From assembly GCF_001477495.1 (NCBI RefSeq), contig NZ_LDTF01000029.1, forward strand, positions 1 to 64,000: 64,000 bases of DNA. Reading direction: 5' to 3'. This stretch comes from Sphingomonas yabuuchiae. Its GTDB lineage: Bacteria > Pseudomonadota > Alphaproteobacteria > Sphingomonadales > Sphingomonadaceae. The notes under the pieces were generated by a model. The model saw only the letters and a program-made list of their open reading frames with translations. It made no database searches and was not told the origin of the DNA. Shown piece by piece: positions 20,237-28,293 of the stretch. The translations under genes were made by a program, and so were the position numbers. Every line of letters starts with the position of its first letter. Position 1 is the stretch's first letter.

Positions 20237-21471
20237 TAGCGGTCACATTCACCAAAAACGATGTCCATCGCGCCCAGGATCGCGGTCGTGTCGGCCAGCA
20301 TATGCCCCTTGGACATGAATTCCATGGCCTGGAGGTGGCTGAACGCCGTCGGGCGGATCTTGCAGCGATAGGGTTTGTTCGATCCGTCGGAGACGAGATA
20401 CACGCCGAATTCCCCCTTGGGGCTTTCGGTCGCGACATACACCTCACCGGCGGGGACGTGATACCCCTCGGTATAGAGCTTGAAGTGGTGGATCAGCGCT
20501 TCCATCGAGCGCTTCATCTCGGCGCGCTTGGGCGGCGTGACCTTGCGGTCGGTGGCGAGCACCGGACCTTCGGGCATCTGCGCCAGGCACTGCTTCATGA
20601 TCCGGGCCGACTGGCGCACTTCCTCGACGCGCACCATGAACCGGTCATAGCAGTCGCCGCTGGTGCCCACCGGCACGTCGAAATCCACTTTGTCATAGGC
20701 GTCATAGGGCTGCGACTTGCGCAGGTCCCACGGAATGCCCGAGCCGCGGATCATCGGGCCCGAGAAGCCCCACTTGATCGCGTCCTCGCGATTCACCACC
20801 GCGATGTCGACATTGCGCTGCTTGAAGATGCGGTTGTTGGCGACGAGGCCGATCGCATCCTCGAACAGCTGCGGCAGGCGCGTGTCGAGCCAGTCGGCGA
20901 TATCGGTCAGCAGCTTGAGCGGCACGTCTTGGTGGACGCCGCCTACACGGAAATAATTCGCATGCATGCGCGCGCCCGAGGCCCGCTCATAGAAGTTCAT
21001 GCAGTCTTCGCGAATCTCGAACAGCCACAGGTTTGGCGTCATCGCGCCGACGTCCATGACGTGGCTGCCGATGTTGAGCATGTGGTTCGAAATGCGCGTC
21101 AGCTCGGCGAAGAACGTCCGCAGATACTGCGCCCGCAGCGGCACTTCCAGGTCGAGCAGCTTCTCGACCGCCAGCACGAAGCTGTGCTCCATGCACATCG
21201 GCGAACAATAATCGAGGCGATCGAAATAAGGCAGCGCCTGCGAATAGGTCTTGTATTCGATCAGCTTTTCGGTGCCGCGATGCAGCAGGCCGACATGCGG
21301 ATCGACGCGCTCGACGATCTCGCCGTCCAGCTCCATGACAAGGCGAAGCACGCCGTGGGCCGCCGGATGCTGCGGGCCGAAGTTGATCGTATAGTTCTGG
21401 ATCGACACGTCGCCCGTGGTCGGGTCAACGGCGTCCGTCTTGTGGAGCAGTTCGTCGACGTAGTCGCTCAC
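20236..21471 (-). CDS. nuoD: NADH-quinone oxidoreductase subunit D
   Basis: 411 residues, the 49-kDa homologue that forms the quinone pocket with Nuo[21 protein letters not shown] is the family opening with the His that faces quinone; [20 protein letters not shown] and [16 protein letters not shown] are further hallmarks. It is separate from NuoC, unlike the fused E. coli NuoCD. The GTG start at 21471 overlaps the nuoC stop (GTGA), and the C-terminus ends in the usual DIVFGECDR. Confidence 0.97.
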   Translation of the reverse strand: MSDYVDELLHKTDAVDPTTGDVSIQNYTINFGPQHPAAHGVLRLVMELDGEIVERVDPHVGLLHRGTEKLIEYKTYSQALPYFDRLDYCSPMCMEHSFVLAVEKLLDLEVPLRAQYLRTFFAELTRISNHMLNIGSHVMDVGAMTPNLWLFEIREDCMNFYERASGARMHANYFRVGGVHQDVPLKLLTDIADWLDTRLPQLFEDAIGLVANNRIFKQRNVDIAVVNREDAIKWGFSGPMIRGSGIPWDLRKSQPYDAYDKVDFDVPVGTSGDCYDRFMVRVEEVRQSARIMKQCLAQMPEGPVLATDRKVTPPKRAEMKRSMEALIHHFKLYTEGYHVPAGEVYVATESPKGEFGVYLVSDGSNKPYRCKIRPTAFSHLQAMEFMSKGHMLADTTAILGAMDIVFGECDR

Positions 21472-22304
21472 TGATTCTGTCCTCCGCCCTTGCCCGGCAC
21501 GACGTCCGGGTCCTGGGGCTTACCTTCGGCCTTGTTGCCCGGATGCGGTTCGCCTGCGCCCGTCTGCTTGGGGCTTTCGGTGGTCTTGGTCTCGGCCGTC
21601 TGCGACGGCGCAACCTTGTCCGGCGCGGCGTCGGCCTTCTTCACCGCATCCGCACTGGCTGGGGTCTGTGCGCCCTTGCCCTGCGGCTGTGATCCCTTCT
21701 CGTCGCCCGGAAGGACATATTCAGCGCCTTCCCACGGGCTCTGGAAGTCGAAGTTGCGGAAGTCCTGCGCCAGCTTCACCGGCTCATAGACGACGCGCTT
21801 TTCCTCTTCCGAGTACCGCAACTCGGTATAACCGGTCAGCGGGAAGTCCTTGCGCAGCGGATGGCCGCGGAAGCCATAGTCGGTCAGGATGCGACGCAGG
21901 TCGCTATTGCCCGAGAACAGCACGCCGTACAGGTCATAGACCTCACGCTCCAGCCAACCGGCGACCGGCCACAGCCCCGTCACCGACGGAACCGGCTTGT
22001 CCTCGTCGGTCGAGACATGGACGTGCAGGCGGTGGTTGCGGGTCAGCGAGAGCAGGCAATAGACCACCTCGAAACGCTCGTCGCGCTCGGGGTAATCAAC
22101 GCCCGCAATCTCCATCAGCTGCTGATATTCCAGCCCCTTGGTATCGCGCAGCGCGATCATCGCCGGGACCAGGTTCGCCCGTTCGACGACCAGCGCAACC
22201 TCACCGACATGCTCGCGCGCGTCGAGCAACCACGGGCCGAGCACAGCGCGAGCCGCATCGATCACGCCGTCATTGGCGGCATAACGGGGAGCAGGCGCCC
22301 TCAC
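21468..22304 (-). CDS. nuoC: NADH-quinone oxidoreductase subunit C with long disordered tail
   Basis: 278 residues from GTG 22304, which overlaps the nuoB stop (GTGA); the frame is open upstream but only inside nuoB. The core (about 15-200) has [20 protein letters not shown] and the hallmark [20 protein letters not shown], then [18 protein letters not shown]. After about residue 201 there is a 77-residue tail rich in K, P, A, T, G and Q with no hydrophobic core, probably disordered and of unknown purpose. The subunit belongs to the connecting part of complex I. Confidence 0.96.
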   Translation of the reverse strand: MRAPAPRYAANDGVIDAARAVLGPWLLDAREHVGEVALVVERANLVPAMIALRDTKGLEYQQLMEIAGVDYPERDERFEVVYCLLSLTRNHRLHVHVSTDEDKPVPSVTGLWPVAGWLEREVYDLYGVLFSGNSDLRRILTDYGFRGHPLRKDFPLTGYTELRYSEEEKRVVYEPVKLAQDFRNFDFQSPWEGAEYVLPGDEKGSQPQGKGAQTPASADAVKKADAAPDKVAPSQTAETKTTESPKQTGAGEPHPGNKAEGKPQDPDVVPGKGGGQNQ

Positions 22305-22885
22305 CGTTCGATGCTCCCGGCGCGGCGGATCTTCCGCTGCAACTGCATCACGCCATACAGCAGCGCTTCGGCAGTCGGCGGGCAACCGGGGACATAGATG
22401 TCCACGGGCACGATCCGGTCACAGCCGCGCACCACCGAATAGCTGTAATGGTAATAGCCGCCGCCATTGGCGCAGCTGCCCATCGAGATGACGTATTTCG
22501 GGTTCGACATTTGGTCGTACACACGACGCAGCGCCGGGGCCATCTTGTTGCACAGCGTGCCCGCGACGATCATCACGTCCGACTGGCGCGGCGACGCACG
22601 CGGCGCGGCACCGAAGCGCTCCAGATCGTAACGCGGCATGTTCACGTGGATCATCTCCACCGCGCAGCATGCCAGACCGAAGGTCATCCACCAGAGCGAG
22701 CCGGTGCGCGCCCATTGGAACAGCTCCTCGGTCGAGGTGACGAGGAAGCCCTTGTCGGTCAGCTCACCGTTGAGCCCGTCGAAAAAGCCCTGATCGGGCT
22801 GAATGACGGCTTGGCCATCATGGGCGAGTCCGCCATGGGCCTGCGGCTTGAACTCAACCGGACCGGAGTGAAGATTTACTCCCAA
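22301..22885 (-). CDS. nuoB: NADH-quinone oxidoreductase subunit B (4Fe-4S N2)
   Basis: About 194 residues if it starts at TTG 22885 (giving MGVNLHSG), which overlaps the last 10 bases of nuoA and has GGGAG about 9 bases upstream. A GTG further upstream is possible but would overlap nuoA more. Cluster N2 cysteines are visible in [19 protein letters not shown] and [11 protein letters not shown]. NuoB holds the terminal iron-sulfur cluster that reduces quinone. Residues 1-45 are variable and rich in G and H before [20 protein letters not shown], the start of the conserved domain. Confidence 0.95.
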   Translation of the reverse strand: MGVNLHSGPVEFKPQAHGGLAHDGQAVIQPDQGFFDGLNGELTDKGFLVTSTEELFQWARTGSLWWMTFGLACCAVEMIHVNMPRYDLERFGAAPRASPRQSDVMIVAGTLCNKMAPALRRVYDQMSNPKYVISMGSCANGGGYYHYSYSVVRGCDRIVPVDIYVPGCPPTAEALLYGVMQLQRKIRRAGSIER

Positions 22886-23250
22886 TCCAACGCTCCCTTC
22901 TTCCACGCATAGACGAGACCCAGCGCGAGCTCGCCGATGAAGATCATCATCGAAAACCAGGCGGTCCAGCCGAGGCTGAAGACGCTGACCGCCCAGGGGT
23001 ACAGAAACGCCGCTTCCAGATCGAAGATGATGAACAGGATGGCGACGAGGTAGAAACGCACGTCGAACTGGCTGCGCGGGTCTTCGAACGCGGGGAAGCC
23101 GCACTCATATTCGGACAGCTTCTGCTCGTTGGGCTTATGGGCACCGGTCAGGCGCGCCACGAGCATCGGCAGAAACACGAAGGCCGTCGACAGAACCAGG
23201 GCAACGCCCAGGAACAGGAGGATCGGCAGATATTGCGACAGATCGACCAA
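22876..23250 (-). CDS. nuoA: NADH-quinone oxidoreductase subunit A
   Basis: 124 residues from TTG 23250 ([18 protein letters not shown]), with GAGA shortly upstream; no ATG gives a normal NuoA, and the open frame further upstream is not NuoA-like. Three hydrophobic helices are visible, with the loop [20 protein letters not shown] between helices 1 and 2 that contains the cysteine labelled in deactive complex I, and [16 protein letters not shown] with membrane acidic residues. It is the first gene of the complex I operon; the promoter should lie in 23251-23397, but no clear -35/-10 pair was recognised there. Confidence 0.94.
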   Translation of the reverse strand: MVDLSQYLPILLFLGVALVLSTAFVFLPMLVARLTGAHKPNEQKLSEYECGFPAFEDPRSQFDVRFYLVAILFIIFDLEAAFLYPWAVSVFSLGWTAWFSMMIFIGELALGLVYAWKKGALDWE

Positions 23251-23397
23251 GTTTTTCTCTCGCAGATGCGGAACTGGATGCGATGGCTTTAGGCCGATGG
23301 GTCGGCCGGAGCAAGCCAGCGAAGGCATGAGAATGAATCGCAAGTGAACGCCGCCACCAGCCACCATCCTCGTATTTTCACATGGTAATTCAGCAGC

Positions 23398-23430
23398 TTG
23401 AACGCAAGAGGCAGGACCCCTTGCGTTCAA
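23398..23430 (-). terminator. Inverted repeat after suhB, possible terminator or attenuator
   Basis: A perfect 11-bp inverted repeat (TTGAACGCAAG and CTTGCGTTCAA) with an 11-base spacer lies 14 bases beyond the suhB stop and about 150 bp before nuoA. There is no T-run on either strand, so intrinsic termination is uncertain. The rest of the 23251-23444 gap shows nothing else recognisable apart from the nuoA ribosome-binding region. Confidence 0.45.
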
Positions 23431-23444
23431 ATCTCGCCAAATTC

Positions 23445-24257
23445 TTAACGCAGCGCGTTGGCCAGCAGCTTGTGCAGCTTGGAATGCAGGCCCTCGTTTG
23501 CCGCGAGATACTCGCCGCGGTCGAGCGACTTGTCGCTGCCGCGGAAGTCGCTGACGAAACCGCCCGCTTCGCGCACCAGCAGCATGCCCGCCGCCGCGTC
23601 CCAGGGCTTCAGGCCCGACTCCCAGAAGCCGTCATAGCGGCCCGCCGCGACCCAGGCGAGGTCGAGCGCGGCCGAGCCGAAGCGGCGGATACCGGCAACC
23701 TGCGGCGCGATCGCACCGAAAATGCGGCTCCACTGGACGAAATCGCCATGCCCCAGGAACGGGATGCCGGTGGCGATCAGCGCCTCCGACAGGTCGCGGC
23801 GCGACGACACGCGGAGGCGGCCGTCCTGCAACCATGCGCCCCGGCCCTTTTCGGCCCAGAAGCTCTCGTCGGTCAGCGGCTGATAGATCAGGCCCGTCGT
23901 CACCTCGCGCTTGCCGTTCGCCAGCGGCTCCTCGACCGCGATCGAGATGGCGAAGTGCGGGATGCCGTGCAGGAAGTTCGAGGTGCCGTCGAGCGGATCG
24001 ATGATGAAGCGCGGCTTGGACGGATCGCCCTTGATCTCGCCGCCCTCCTCCATGAGGAAGTTCCAGTCGGGACGCGCCTTCTTCAATTCCTCGAAGACGG
24101 TTTCCTCGGCGCGCTTGTCGGCCATCGACACGAAGTCGGCGGGACCCTTGCGGCTGACCTGGAGGTGCTGAACCTCGTTGAAGTCGCGGCGGAGCCGCGG
24201 GGCGGCCTTGCGCGCGGCGCGTTCCATGATGGTGAGAAGCCCGGAGTGCGAGGCCAT
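23445..24257 (-). CDS. suhB: Inositol monophosphatase family protein (SuhB-like)
   Basis: 270 residues. The metal-binding motifs are in order: FLMEEGGEIKGD (Glu of the first motif), FIIDPLDGTSNFLHGIPHFA (DPxDGTxN) and GLKPWDAAAGMLLVREAGG (WDxAAG). The enzyme removes phosphate from inositol 1-phosphate or related sugar phosphates; E. coli SuhB also binds RNA polymerase and rRNA antitermination complexes, and which role matters here is unknown. It is downstream of efp on the same strand but separated from it by a strong terminator, so it likely has its own promoter in the 129-bp gap. The start is ATG. Confidence 0.93.
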   Translation of the reverse strand: MASHSGLLTIMERAARKAAPRLRRDFNEVQHLQVSRKGPADFVSMADKRAEETVFEELKKARPDWNFLMEEGGEIKGDPSKPRFIIDPLDGTSNFLHGIPHFAISIAVEEPLANGKREVTTGLIYQPLTDESFWAEKGRGAWLQDGRLRVSSRRDLSEALIATGIPFLGHGDFVQWSRIFGAIAPQVAGIRRFGSAALDLAWVAAGRYDGFWESGLKPWDAAAGMLLVREAGGFVSDFRGSDKSLDRGEYLAANEGLHSKLHKLLANALR

Positions 24258-24304
24258 GATCGTCCTTTCGATCGCGCCGCTGCTTGCCCAGGGCGCTCCA
24301 ATTG

Positions 24305-24330
24305 AAAAGGCCCGCCGCGAACGACGGGCC
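24305..24330 (-). terminator. Intrinsic terminator of efp
   Basis: On the minus strand a 9-bp stem GGCCCGTCG / CGGCGGGCC (one G-U pair) is closed by a TTCG tetraloop and followed by TTTT. It begins 57 bases after the efp stop codon. The shape is that of a textbook factor-independent terminator. Confidence 0.88.
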
Positions 24331-24386
24331 GGTACGGCGGATGACGGGGTCGCGCTCAGGTCGCGCCGGTCATCCGCCGATCGTGC

Positions 24387-24950
24387 TTAGTCCGCGCGGC
24401 GGACGTAGGTCTGTTCGTACACGTCGACGACGATGCGCGTTCCGCTCGCGATGTGCGGCGGCACCATCACGCGGACGCCATTGTCGAGGATGGCGGGCTT
24501 GTATGAGGACGAGGCGGTCTGCCCCTTCACCACGGCGTCGGCCTCGACGATGGTCGCTTCGATCTGGTCGGGAAGCTGGACCGAGATCGGCTTTTCCTCG
24601 TGCAATTCCATCACGACGTCCATGCCGTCCTGCAGGAACGCGGCGGCATCGCCCAGCAGGTCGCGCGGCAGCGTGATCTGCTCATAGGTTTCCTTGTCCA
24701 TGAAGGTCAGGTCGTCGCCTTCCGCGAACAGGAACTGGAAGTCCTTGGTATCCAGGCGGACGCGTTCAACCGTCTCGGCGGAGCGGAAGCGGACATTGGT
24801 CTTGCGGCCGTCGATGAGGTTCTTCATTTCGACCTGCATATACGCACCGCCCTTGCCGGGCTGGGTGTGCTGAATCTTCACGGCGCGCCAGATGCCGCCT
24901 TCATACTCGATGATGTTGCCGGGACGAATGTCCACGCCGCTGATCTTCAT
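24387..24950 (-). CDS. efp: Translation elongation factor P
   Basis: 187 residues, three beta-barrel domains as usual. The tip loop [11 protein letters not shown] carries Lys33, the residue that is beta-lysylated in species with EpmA/EpmB; neither modifying enzyme is encoded in the window. [20 protein letters not shown] belongs to domain II, and [20 protein letters not shown] to the C-terminal OB domain with the EFP signature. EF-P relieves ribosome stalling at polyproline stretches. It starts at ATG 74 bp downstream of the M23 peptidase gene and ends at a strong terminator. Confidence 0.97.
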   Translation of the reverse strand: MKISGVDIRPGNIIEYEGGIWRAVKIQHTQPGKGGAYMQVEMKNLIDGRKTNVRFRSAETVERVRLDTKDFQFLFAEGDDLTFMDKETYEQITLPRDLLGDAAAFLQDGMDVVMELHEEKPISVQLPDQIEATIVEADAVVKGQTASSSYKPAILDNGVRVMVPPHIASGTRIVVDVYEQTYVRRAD

Positions 24951-25024
24951 GGGTCTTCAACCTGCTGGAAAGAGCGAAGGACACCGGCGCGACACACGCG
25001 ACCCGGCCTCCTGTGTCGGCCGCT

Positions 25025-25636
25025 TTAACGCGAAGCGGTCTTTCCGGCAAGCAGCGGATAGGGGTCGACCGGCTCGCCCTGATACCAACGGTCCCCGGCG
25101 CGCATCCAGCTGACCGCGAAATGCAGATGGGTGTTGCCCGCTCCCGCATTGCCGCTGTCGCCGACATAACCGACGACCTGACCCTGGCGGACCTGCTGCC
25201 CTTCGGCCAGGCCCAGCGCATAGCCCTTGAGATGCGCATAATAGAGCATCCAGCGGCGATCGGGTGAGCGGATATAAATGGTATGGCCGCCGCGATCGCT
25301 GTCGAACAGCTTCTCGACCGTACCGGACAAGGCGGCGACAACCGGCGTTCCGCCCGGCGCCATCAGGTCGAGCCCCTGATGCTTGCGCTGGCCACCCTCG
25401 CGCGGATCACCCCAATCGTGACGCATCGAGGAAACCGGATAATTGGCGATGGGCATGGCCAGCGATGCCGAACTGCCCGCCGCCGCCTGTCTGGCGGGAG
25501 CCGCGACATCCGGCACCACGACTTCGCCGGGGCCAAAGGACAGCATCGACAGGAAACCACCGACCGCAATCACGATCAGGCCCAGCATCACCCAACCGAA
25601 ACGTGACAGCGGCCCCCTGCCCCCGCCACGCCTCAT
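25025..25636 (-). CDS. M23 family metallopeptidase (LytM-type), membrane-anchored
   Basis: 203 residues. A positively charged N-terminus and one hydrophobic helix (about 13-35, FGWVMLGLIVIAVGGFLSML) anchor it in the inner membrane with the rest in the periplasm. The LytM/M23 zinc site is complete: KHQGLDLMAPGGTPV (HxxxD) and GNTHLHFAVSW (HxH), with YYAHLKGYALG between them. Such enzymes cut peptidoglycan cross-bridges or activate amidases. The ATG at 25636 overlaps the stop of a 46-residue upstream gene (ATGA), so translation is coupled. Efp follows 74 bp downstream. Confidence 0.92.
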   Translation of the reverse strand: MRRGGGRGPLSRFGWVMLGLIVIAVGGFLSMLSFGPGEVVVPDVAAPARQAAAGSSASLAMPIANYPVSSMRHDWGDPREGGQRKHQGLDLMAPGGTPVVAALSGTVEKLFDSDRGGHTIYIRSPDRRWMLYYAHLKGYALGLAEGQQVRQGQVVGYVGDSGNAGAGNTHLHFAVSWMRAGDRWYQGEPVDPYPLLAGKTASR

Positions 25637-25773
25637 TGCGTCGGTACCGATGGCGCGCCGACGACAGCCTGCCGTGACGTGGCGCCGTGCAGACCATCGG
25701 ATGCCGGATGGGTGCCGACCGCGACCAGCGCCATGGCCACGCCGCCGATTAAGGCGATTGCCAGTCTCTTCAC
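25633..25773 (-). CDS. 46-residue secreted or membrane small protein, coupled to the M23 gene
   Basis: GTG 25773 is preceded by a perfect AAGGAG six bases upstream. The product begins with VKRLAIALIGGVAMALVAVG, a signal-peptide-like sequence (basic start, about 16 hydrophobic residues, possible cleavage after residue 20-30), and continues with a short polar tail ending GAPSVPTQ. Its TGA overlaps the ATG of the M23 peptidase gene in ATGA. The strong ribosome-binding site and coupling argue that it is real. Function is unknown; it may assist or lead the peptidase. It is too short for most gene callers. Confidence 0.7.
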   Translation of the reverse strand: MKRLAIALIGGVAMALVAVGTHPASDGLHGATSRQAVVGAPSVPTQ

Positions 25774-25782
25774 GCCCGCTCC

Positions 25783-25809
25783 TTAACCCGTGGATCGATC
25801 ACAGGTTAA
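25783..25809 (-). promoter_or_regulatory. Hairpin overlapping the ribosome-binding region of the 46-residue gene
   Basis: On the minus strand TTAACCTGTG and CACGGGTTAA form a 10-bp stem (one G-U pair) around an ATCGATC loop. The 3' arm runs directly into AAGGAG, the ribosome-binding site of the gene starting at 25773. It could be an operator, an mRNA structure controlling translation, or a weak thiE terminator; it lacks a T-run. Confidence 0.5.
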
Positions 25810-25863
25810 ACGCGGCGGCCCGACGCTTGTTTCCTAAGCGGAACGGATGCGCCGGGGAAAGGC

Positions 25864-26547
25864 TCAGCCCAGCAGTTCGGCAAAGGCCTTGATCGCGGCC
25901 GCCTCGTCGCCGTTCCAAACCGCGCCTGAGACCGCCAGAAAGTCCGCCCCCGCCTTGACCAGCGGCGCGGCATTGGCGGGCGTGATCCCGCCGATCGCGA
26001 CGCAGGGCAGTTCGAACAGGGCCGACCACCAGGAAAGGACGACCGGCTCGGGCCGATGCTTGGTTTCCTTGGTCGTGGTCGGGTAGAAGGCACCGAATGC
26101 CACATAGTCGGCGCCCGCTTCGCCCGCTTCCATCGCCAGGTGGCGGCTGTCGTGGCAGGTCACGCCGATCTGCACCGTGGGTCCGAGCAGGTCGCGCGCC
26201 TCGCGGGCGTCGCCGTCTTCCTGGCCCAAATGAACGCCGTCTGCGCCCAGCCGCTTGGCCAGGCTGATGCTGTCATTGACGATGAAGGCGACCTCGCGGT
26301 CGGCGCAGATACGCTGGAGCGGCTCGGCCAGCTTGGCGGCGGCGTGCTGGTCCATGTCCTTGACGCGAAACTGGAAGGCCGCGACCGGCCCGGCATCCAG
26401 CGTGCGGGCCAGGCGGTCGGCGAAACCGCCGGTCACGTCGAGCGGCGAGATCAGATAGAGCTGGCAGGGCGGGCGCCGCACGTCGCGGGTGAAGGCCGCC
26501 GCGAAATTGGGGTCGAGGGGGCCCAGGGGATCGTCTTCAAGCGTCAT
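25864..26547 (-). CDS. thiE: Thiamine phosphate synthase
   Basis: 227 residues, a TIM-barrel enzyme that joins the pyrimidine and thiazole units of thiamine. Motifs in order: FQFRVKDMDQHAA (pyrophosphate-binding lysine region; the usual QLRxK reads QFRVK), FIVNDSISLAKRLGADGVHL (VNDxxxLA...GVHLGQ), and PCVAIGGITPANAAPLVKAG (GGI phosphate loop). Residues 140-165 (GADYVAFGAFYPTTTKETKH) match the P-T-x-T-K segment. No other thi gene is nearby, and the 57 bp upstream carry no TPP-riboswitch signature. It is on the minus strand between a hairpin after fba and the 46-residue gene. The start is ATG. Confidence 0.92.
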   Translation of the reverse strand: MTLEDDPLGPLDPNFAAAFTRDVRRPPCQLYLISPLDVTGGFADRLARTLDAGPVAAFQFRVKDMDQHAAAKLAEPLQRICADREVAFIVNDSISLAKRLGADGVHLGQEDGDAREARDLLGPTVQIGVTCHDSRHLAMEAGEAGADYVAFGAFYPTTTKETKHRPEPVVLSWWSALFELPCVAIGGITPANAAPLVKAGADFLAVSGAVWNGDEAAAIKAFAELLG

Positions 26548-26604
26548 GCCCCTCCCCTAGCGCCTGACGCGGCCTCCGTCACCTCTTTGGCGCGACGGTG
26601 GAAT

Positions 26605-26634
26605 GGGCGTCCCGGTTCCCCAACCGGAACGCCC
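26605..26634 (-). terminator. Strong hairpin after fba
   Basis: A 13-bp stem (GGGCGTTCCGGTT with AACCGGGACGCCC, one G-U pair on the minus strand) with a 4-base loop lies 15 bases past the fba stop. There is no T-run, so it may act as an mRNA-stabilising end, a weak terminator or both. It also separates fba from thiE. Confidence 0.6.
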
Positions 26635-26649
26635 AACCCTAGCAAGAAC

Positions 26650-27561
26650 TTATTCTTCGTTCTTGTAGATCGCGATCAGCTTGTCGAGCATCGCCAGCGC
26701 CTCGTCACGCGGACGCTGGAAGGTGTTGCGGCCGATGATCGAGCCATTGCCGCCACCGTCGCGAATGTCGCGCGCGTCCTGATAGACGGCATCGGCGCCC
26801 TTGGCGGCACCGCCCGAGAAGACGACGATGCGGCGGCCCGCAAAGCTCGACTGGACGACGTGGCGCACGCGGTCGGCCTGGTTGGACCAGTCGGTGCCCT
26901 CATAGACCTTCTTGGCCTCGGCCTGTTCGATATGGTCGCTGGGCAGCTTCACCTTGATGATGTGCGCGCCGAGCAGCGCGGCCATGTGCGCGGCATAGGC
27001 GCCGACGTCGAGCGCCAGCTCGCCGTCCTTGGTCAGCTTGCCGCCGCGCGGATAGCTCCAGATGACGGTGGCGAGGCCCGCCTCGCGCGCTTCGGCCGAC
27101 AGGATCGCGATCTGGTCCATCGCGTCGAAAATGCCGTCCGAGCCCGGATAGATGGTAAAGCCGATCGCCGCGCAACCCAGCCGCACCGCATCCTGCACGC
27201 TGCCCGTCACGGCCTGGGTGATCGAGGTGCCCCAGCTGTTCGAGCTGTTGATCTTCAGGATGGTCGGGATCTGGCCCGCAAAGGTGTCGGCTCCGGCTTC
27301 CAGCATGCCCAGCGGCGCGGCATAGGCCGACAGCCCGGCATCGATCGCCAGCTGGAAATGGTAATGCGGGTCATAGGCGGGCGGGTTGACCGCGAAGCTG
27401 CGCGCCGGGCCGTGCTCGAACCCCTGATCGACCGGCAGGATGATTAGCTTGCCGGTGCCGCCCAGCTTGCCCTGCATCAGGATGCGGGCCAGGTTCGCCT
27501 TCACCGCGGCGGGCGTGCCTTCATATTTGTCGAGAATGGCCTTCACGGTCGGGGTCATCAT
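26650..27561 (-). CDS. fbaB: Fructose-bisphosphate aldolase class I (DhnA/archaeal type)
   Basis: 303 residues. A TIM barrel with LIILPVDQGFEHGP near residue 40, and HIIKVKLPSD containing the expected Schiff-base lysine at about residue 203; FSGGAAKGADAVYQDARDI and GGNGSIIGRNTFQRP form the phosphate site. It cleaves fructose 1,6-bisphosphate to triose phosphates without metal. The start is ATG 27561 or the adjacent ATG 27558, both behind GGAGAG. It begins only 33 bp after the toxin stop codon, and pgk is closed by a terminator upstream, so its nearest recognisable promoter is that of the toxin-antitoxin pair. Confidence 0.94.
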   Translation of the reverse strand: MMTPTVKAILDKYEGTPAAVKANLARILMQGKLGGTGKLIILPVDQGFEHGPARSFAVNPPAYDPHYHFQLAIDAGLSAYAAPLGMLEAGADTFAGQIPTILKINSSNSWGTSITQAVTGSVQDAVRLGCAAIGFTIYPGSDGIFDAMDQIAILSAEAREAGLATVIWSYPRGGKLTKDGELALDVGAYAAHMAALLGAHIIKVKLPSDHIEQAEAKKVYEGTDWSNQADRVRHVVQSSFAGRRIVVFSGGAAKGADAVYQDARDIRDGGGNGSIIGRNTFQRPRDEALAMLDKLIAIYKNEE

Positions 27562-27594
27562 GTCTCTCCAGATTGGTGTCGGGCTGTAAAAGGG

Positions 27595-27921
27595 TCAGAG
27601 CATCAGCCAGCGGCGCAGCGCCTGATCGACCTGCTCCATTCGGGTGGGGGAAGCATGGCCGATGACTTTGACGATATGATTGCGGGGGATGGACAAGATC
27701 TTGTCCACCTGCACCTCGCACTCGACGGTCAGGCCGGTATGCTCGCGCGGGGAAAAGGCGACGCGGAACAGCGCCTCGCCGCCGACGACCGAGGTCATCG
27801 GGCAGACGGTGATGGTGTTGTGCGTCTCGTTATACAGGTCCGACTGGACGACCAGGAACGGGCGATGGTCGCCCCCCTCCCCGTTCGTGGCGAGCACGAT
27901 GGCGGCATGGGCGATCGTCAT
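27595..27921 (-). CDS. Type II toxin, PemK/MazF-like endoribonuclease
   Basis: 108 residues, normal MazF size. The SH3-like barrel signatures are IVLATNGEGGDHRPFLVVQS (RPxLVV) near the N-terminus, TITVCPMTSV (PxTS), and EVQVDKILSIPRNHI (the VDKIxxI segment that ends the active site). MazF toxins cut mRNA at specific short sequences. The start codon overlaps the antitoxin stop (ATGA), the standard antitoxin-first arrangement. The extended loop GEGGDH before RP is slightly unusual. Fba begins 33 bp downstream, so readthrough from this module into fba is likely. Confidence 0.88.
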   Translation of the reverse strand: MTIAHAAIVLATNGEGGDHRPFLVVQSDLYNETHNTITVCPMTSVVGGEALFRVAFSPREHTGLTVECEVQVDKILSIPRNHIVKVIGHASPTRMEQVDQALRRWLML

Positions 27922-28148
27922 GCGTCACCCTCCTTGGCCAGCGCGTTCCAGAAGGCGAAATCCTCGGGCGTGTCGCGCTTCGACGCGCGGGTCGACTGGC
28001 GGCGCGCCTCGCGGCGATACGCCTCGTCATGCAGATCGACATAGCGGCGCACCGCTTCGCGCGCGATGTCGCTCTTGCTGCGCCCCTGCGTGCGCGCGAC
28101 GGCCGCCAGCCGCTCTTCCAATTCGGTATCGAGGCGGACGCCGAGCAT
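27918..28148 (-). CDS. Ribbon-helix-helix antitoxin
   Basis: 76 residues from ATG 28148, preceded by GGGAG at good spacing (an in-frame GTG at 28154 is less likely). Residues 1-38 (MLGVRLDTELEERLAAVART then RSKSDIAREAVRRYV) form a ribbon-helix-helix DNA-binding domain; the acidic, charged C-terminal part (about 40-76) would wrap the toxin. RHH antitoxins repress their own promoter, and a repeated GTTTAAC site lies 14 bp upstream. It overlaps the toxin gene by four bases. Confidence 0.87.
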   Translation of the reverse strand: MLGVRLDTELEERLAAVARTQGRSKSDIAREAVRRYVDLHDEAYRREARRQSTRASKRDTPEDFAFWNALAKEGDA

Positions 28149-28161
28149 GGCCACTCCCTTT

Positions 28162-28177
28162 GTTTAACGCGTTTAAC
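28162..28177. promoter_or_regulatory. Putative antitoxin operator: two GTTTAAC units
   Basis: GTTTAAC occurs twice, separated by GC, with a 9-bp period, 14 bp upstream of the antitoxin start. Each unit is nearly self-complementary, so the site is both a direct repeat and an imperfect palindrome, as expected for a ribbon-helix-helix tetramer. Binding is inferred from position only. Confidence 0.5.
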
Positions 28178-28233
28178 CTAGCAAGTCCGATGCGGCGGAT
28201 CAAGGGGCTGCCTGACCAATTCCTCCGCCCAAG

Positions 28234-28264
28234 AAAAAACCCCGCCGCCTGTCCGGCGACGGGG
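28234..28264 (-). terminator. Intrinsic terminator of pgk
   Basis: On the minus strand CCCCGTCGCC and GGCGGCGGGG pair over 10 bp (one G-U) with a 5-base loop, followed by TTTTTT. It begins 30 bases past the pgk stop and should end the gap-MOSC-pgk transcript before the toxin-antitoxin module. Confidence 0.93.
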
Positions 28265-28293
28265 TCATTCTCTTTGGCCGGATGGCCGATCCG

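Noticed and set aside
26548..26604. TPP riboswitch before thiE
   Set aside because: The short leader has no CUGAGA-type thi-box sequence and is too short for the aptamer.
27595..28264. Toxin-antitoxin pair as part of a larger integrated island
   Set aside because: No flanking direct repeats, att sites, or mobility genes; codon use looks like the neighbours. It is treated as a lone module.
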